Below, one piece after another: positions 11,009-11,390 of a stretch of DNA of 11,390 nt. The position numbers and the translations under genes were made by a program. The DNA is from a candidate division WWE3 bacterium. GTDB taxonomy: Bacteria > Patescibacteriota > WWE3 > UBA101185 > UBA10185. How positions within the stretch are numbered: the first letter of the stretch is position 1; each line of letters begins with the position of its first letter. The stretch lies in NCBI GenBank assembly GCA_020427865.1, contig JAGQNX010000004.1:1-11390 (forward strand). Reading direction: 5' to 3'. The notes beneath the pieces were generated by a model. The model did no database searches and was not told the origin of the DNA. It was given only the letters and a program-made list of their open reading frames with translations.

Positions 11009-11390
11009 TTAATTGGTCTTGGGATAAGACTCTTTAGTAATATAAGTTGTTAAGTCAGTGCCTGTTAAAATACCAGGACGCAACCGGGGTAGTAAAAATA
11101 CTTGGGAATCTGTAAAGGTATTTCCTTGTTCTGTAGTACCGGCATTAGTATGACCAGAACCGTCTACAATTTGGGCAATATCTGTAGAATGGTATCCATA
11201 GGGGTAAGCAAAAGATTCTACTACAACTCCATATTCTTTTTCTAACATATCTTTAGCTCCAATAACTTCCCATTTAACACCATCGGAAGATAATGACGTT
11301 AAAGTAGCGTGATTTAGCGTATGTGAACCTATTTCTATAAGAGGGTTTGTTGCTAATTCGTGCATTTGTGCTTTTGTTAAATAGTTAGGG
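11009..11390 (-). CDS. Polysaccharide deacetylase (NodB domain), C-terminal part; 5' end outside window
   Basis: The frame stays open to the window edge: eight codons (PNYLTKAQ) precede the Met at 11365 and match the family, so the start lies outside. Counting from that Met, the metal-binding motif is GSHTLNHATL (16-25; two His), followed by AYPYG (64-68), the position of the family's catalytic Arg motif, here with Ala, as in many carbohydrate-esterase-4 relatives. A C-terminal LLPRLRPG (about 93-100) is the usual late motif. The first motif with the catalytic Asp pair is outside the window. The enzyme removes N- or O-acetyl groups from peptidoglycan or a surface polysaccharide and is likely exported. 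It fits the nearby glycan genes but is transcribed toward them and need not belong to them. Confidence 0.87.
   Translation of the reverse strand, partial: PNYLTKAQMHELATNPLIEIGSHTLNHATLTSLSSDGVKWEVIGAKDMLEKEYGVVVESFAYPYGYHSTDIAQIVDGSGHTNAGTTEQGNTFTDSQVFLLPRLRPGILTGTDLTTYITKESYPKTN

Noticed and set aside
1..11390. CRISPR array, insertion sequence, integrase or phage genes
   Set aside because: No regularly spaced repeats, transposase-like ORFs or long terminal inverted repeats were seen.

Overview
The window is AT-rich, densely packed bacterial DNA using the standard code, with gaps mostly under 260 bases, several touching or overlapping genes, and a tRNA gene that carries its own CCA. This, together with the look of the proteins (short MscL, CPR-like L19, many glycosyltransferases), suggests a small-genome lineage such as the Candidate Phyla Radiation / Patescibacteria. 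That placement is an inference; no sequence search was possible.

Layout. (1) 1-1455: the 3' end of clpC, then rplS (L19), meeting convergent mscL stop to stop. (2) 1493-2782: a secreted beta-sandwich protein with an acidic then Lys/His-rich tail, a 230-base gap with one doubtful small ORF, and tRNA-Lys(UUU), all genes on the minus strand. (3) 2783-4580: an M29-type aminopeptidase (minus) and a class I glutamine amidotransferase (plus) divergent from overlapping promoters. (4) 4581-6126: a bifunctional TyrA-PheA enzyme (prephenate/arogenate dehydrogenase fused to prephenate dehydratase, no ACT domain) behind what looks like a classical ribosome-mediated attenuator: a promoter, a 24-codon leader peptide with Phe/Tyr codons, alternative hairpins and an intrinsic terminator. 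(5) 6127-6384: a second cassette of the same design whose leader peptide is rich in Ile/Val/Leu/Thr. (6) 6385-10340: a surface-glycan cluster: two GT-A glycosyltransferases on plus, converging with a GT-B glycosyltransferase plus APH-fold kinase pair on minus. (7) 10454-11390: a membrane-anchored thioredoxin and the 3' part of a polysaccharide deacetylase.

Two regulatory themes cross the gene boundaries. First, for at least five genes a -10 box lies only 6-7 nt before the start codon, which predicts leaderless mRNAs. Second, the two attenuator cassettes share promoter (TTGACT, 17 nt, TAnAAT), leader ORF, a GGGAGG element at the leader stop, a GACTA motif, a CCTCC/GGAGG terminator and T7. The first fits its downstream gene (Phe/Tyr synthesis) very well. 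The second sits before glycosyltransferase genes, so either its target was displaced by the glycan cluster or it controls something unexpected.
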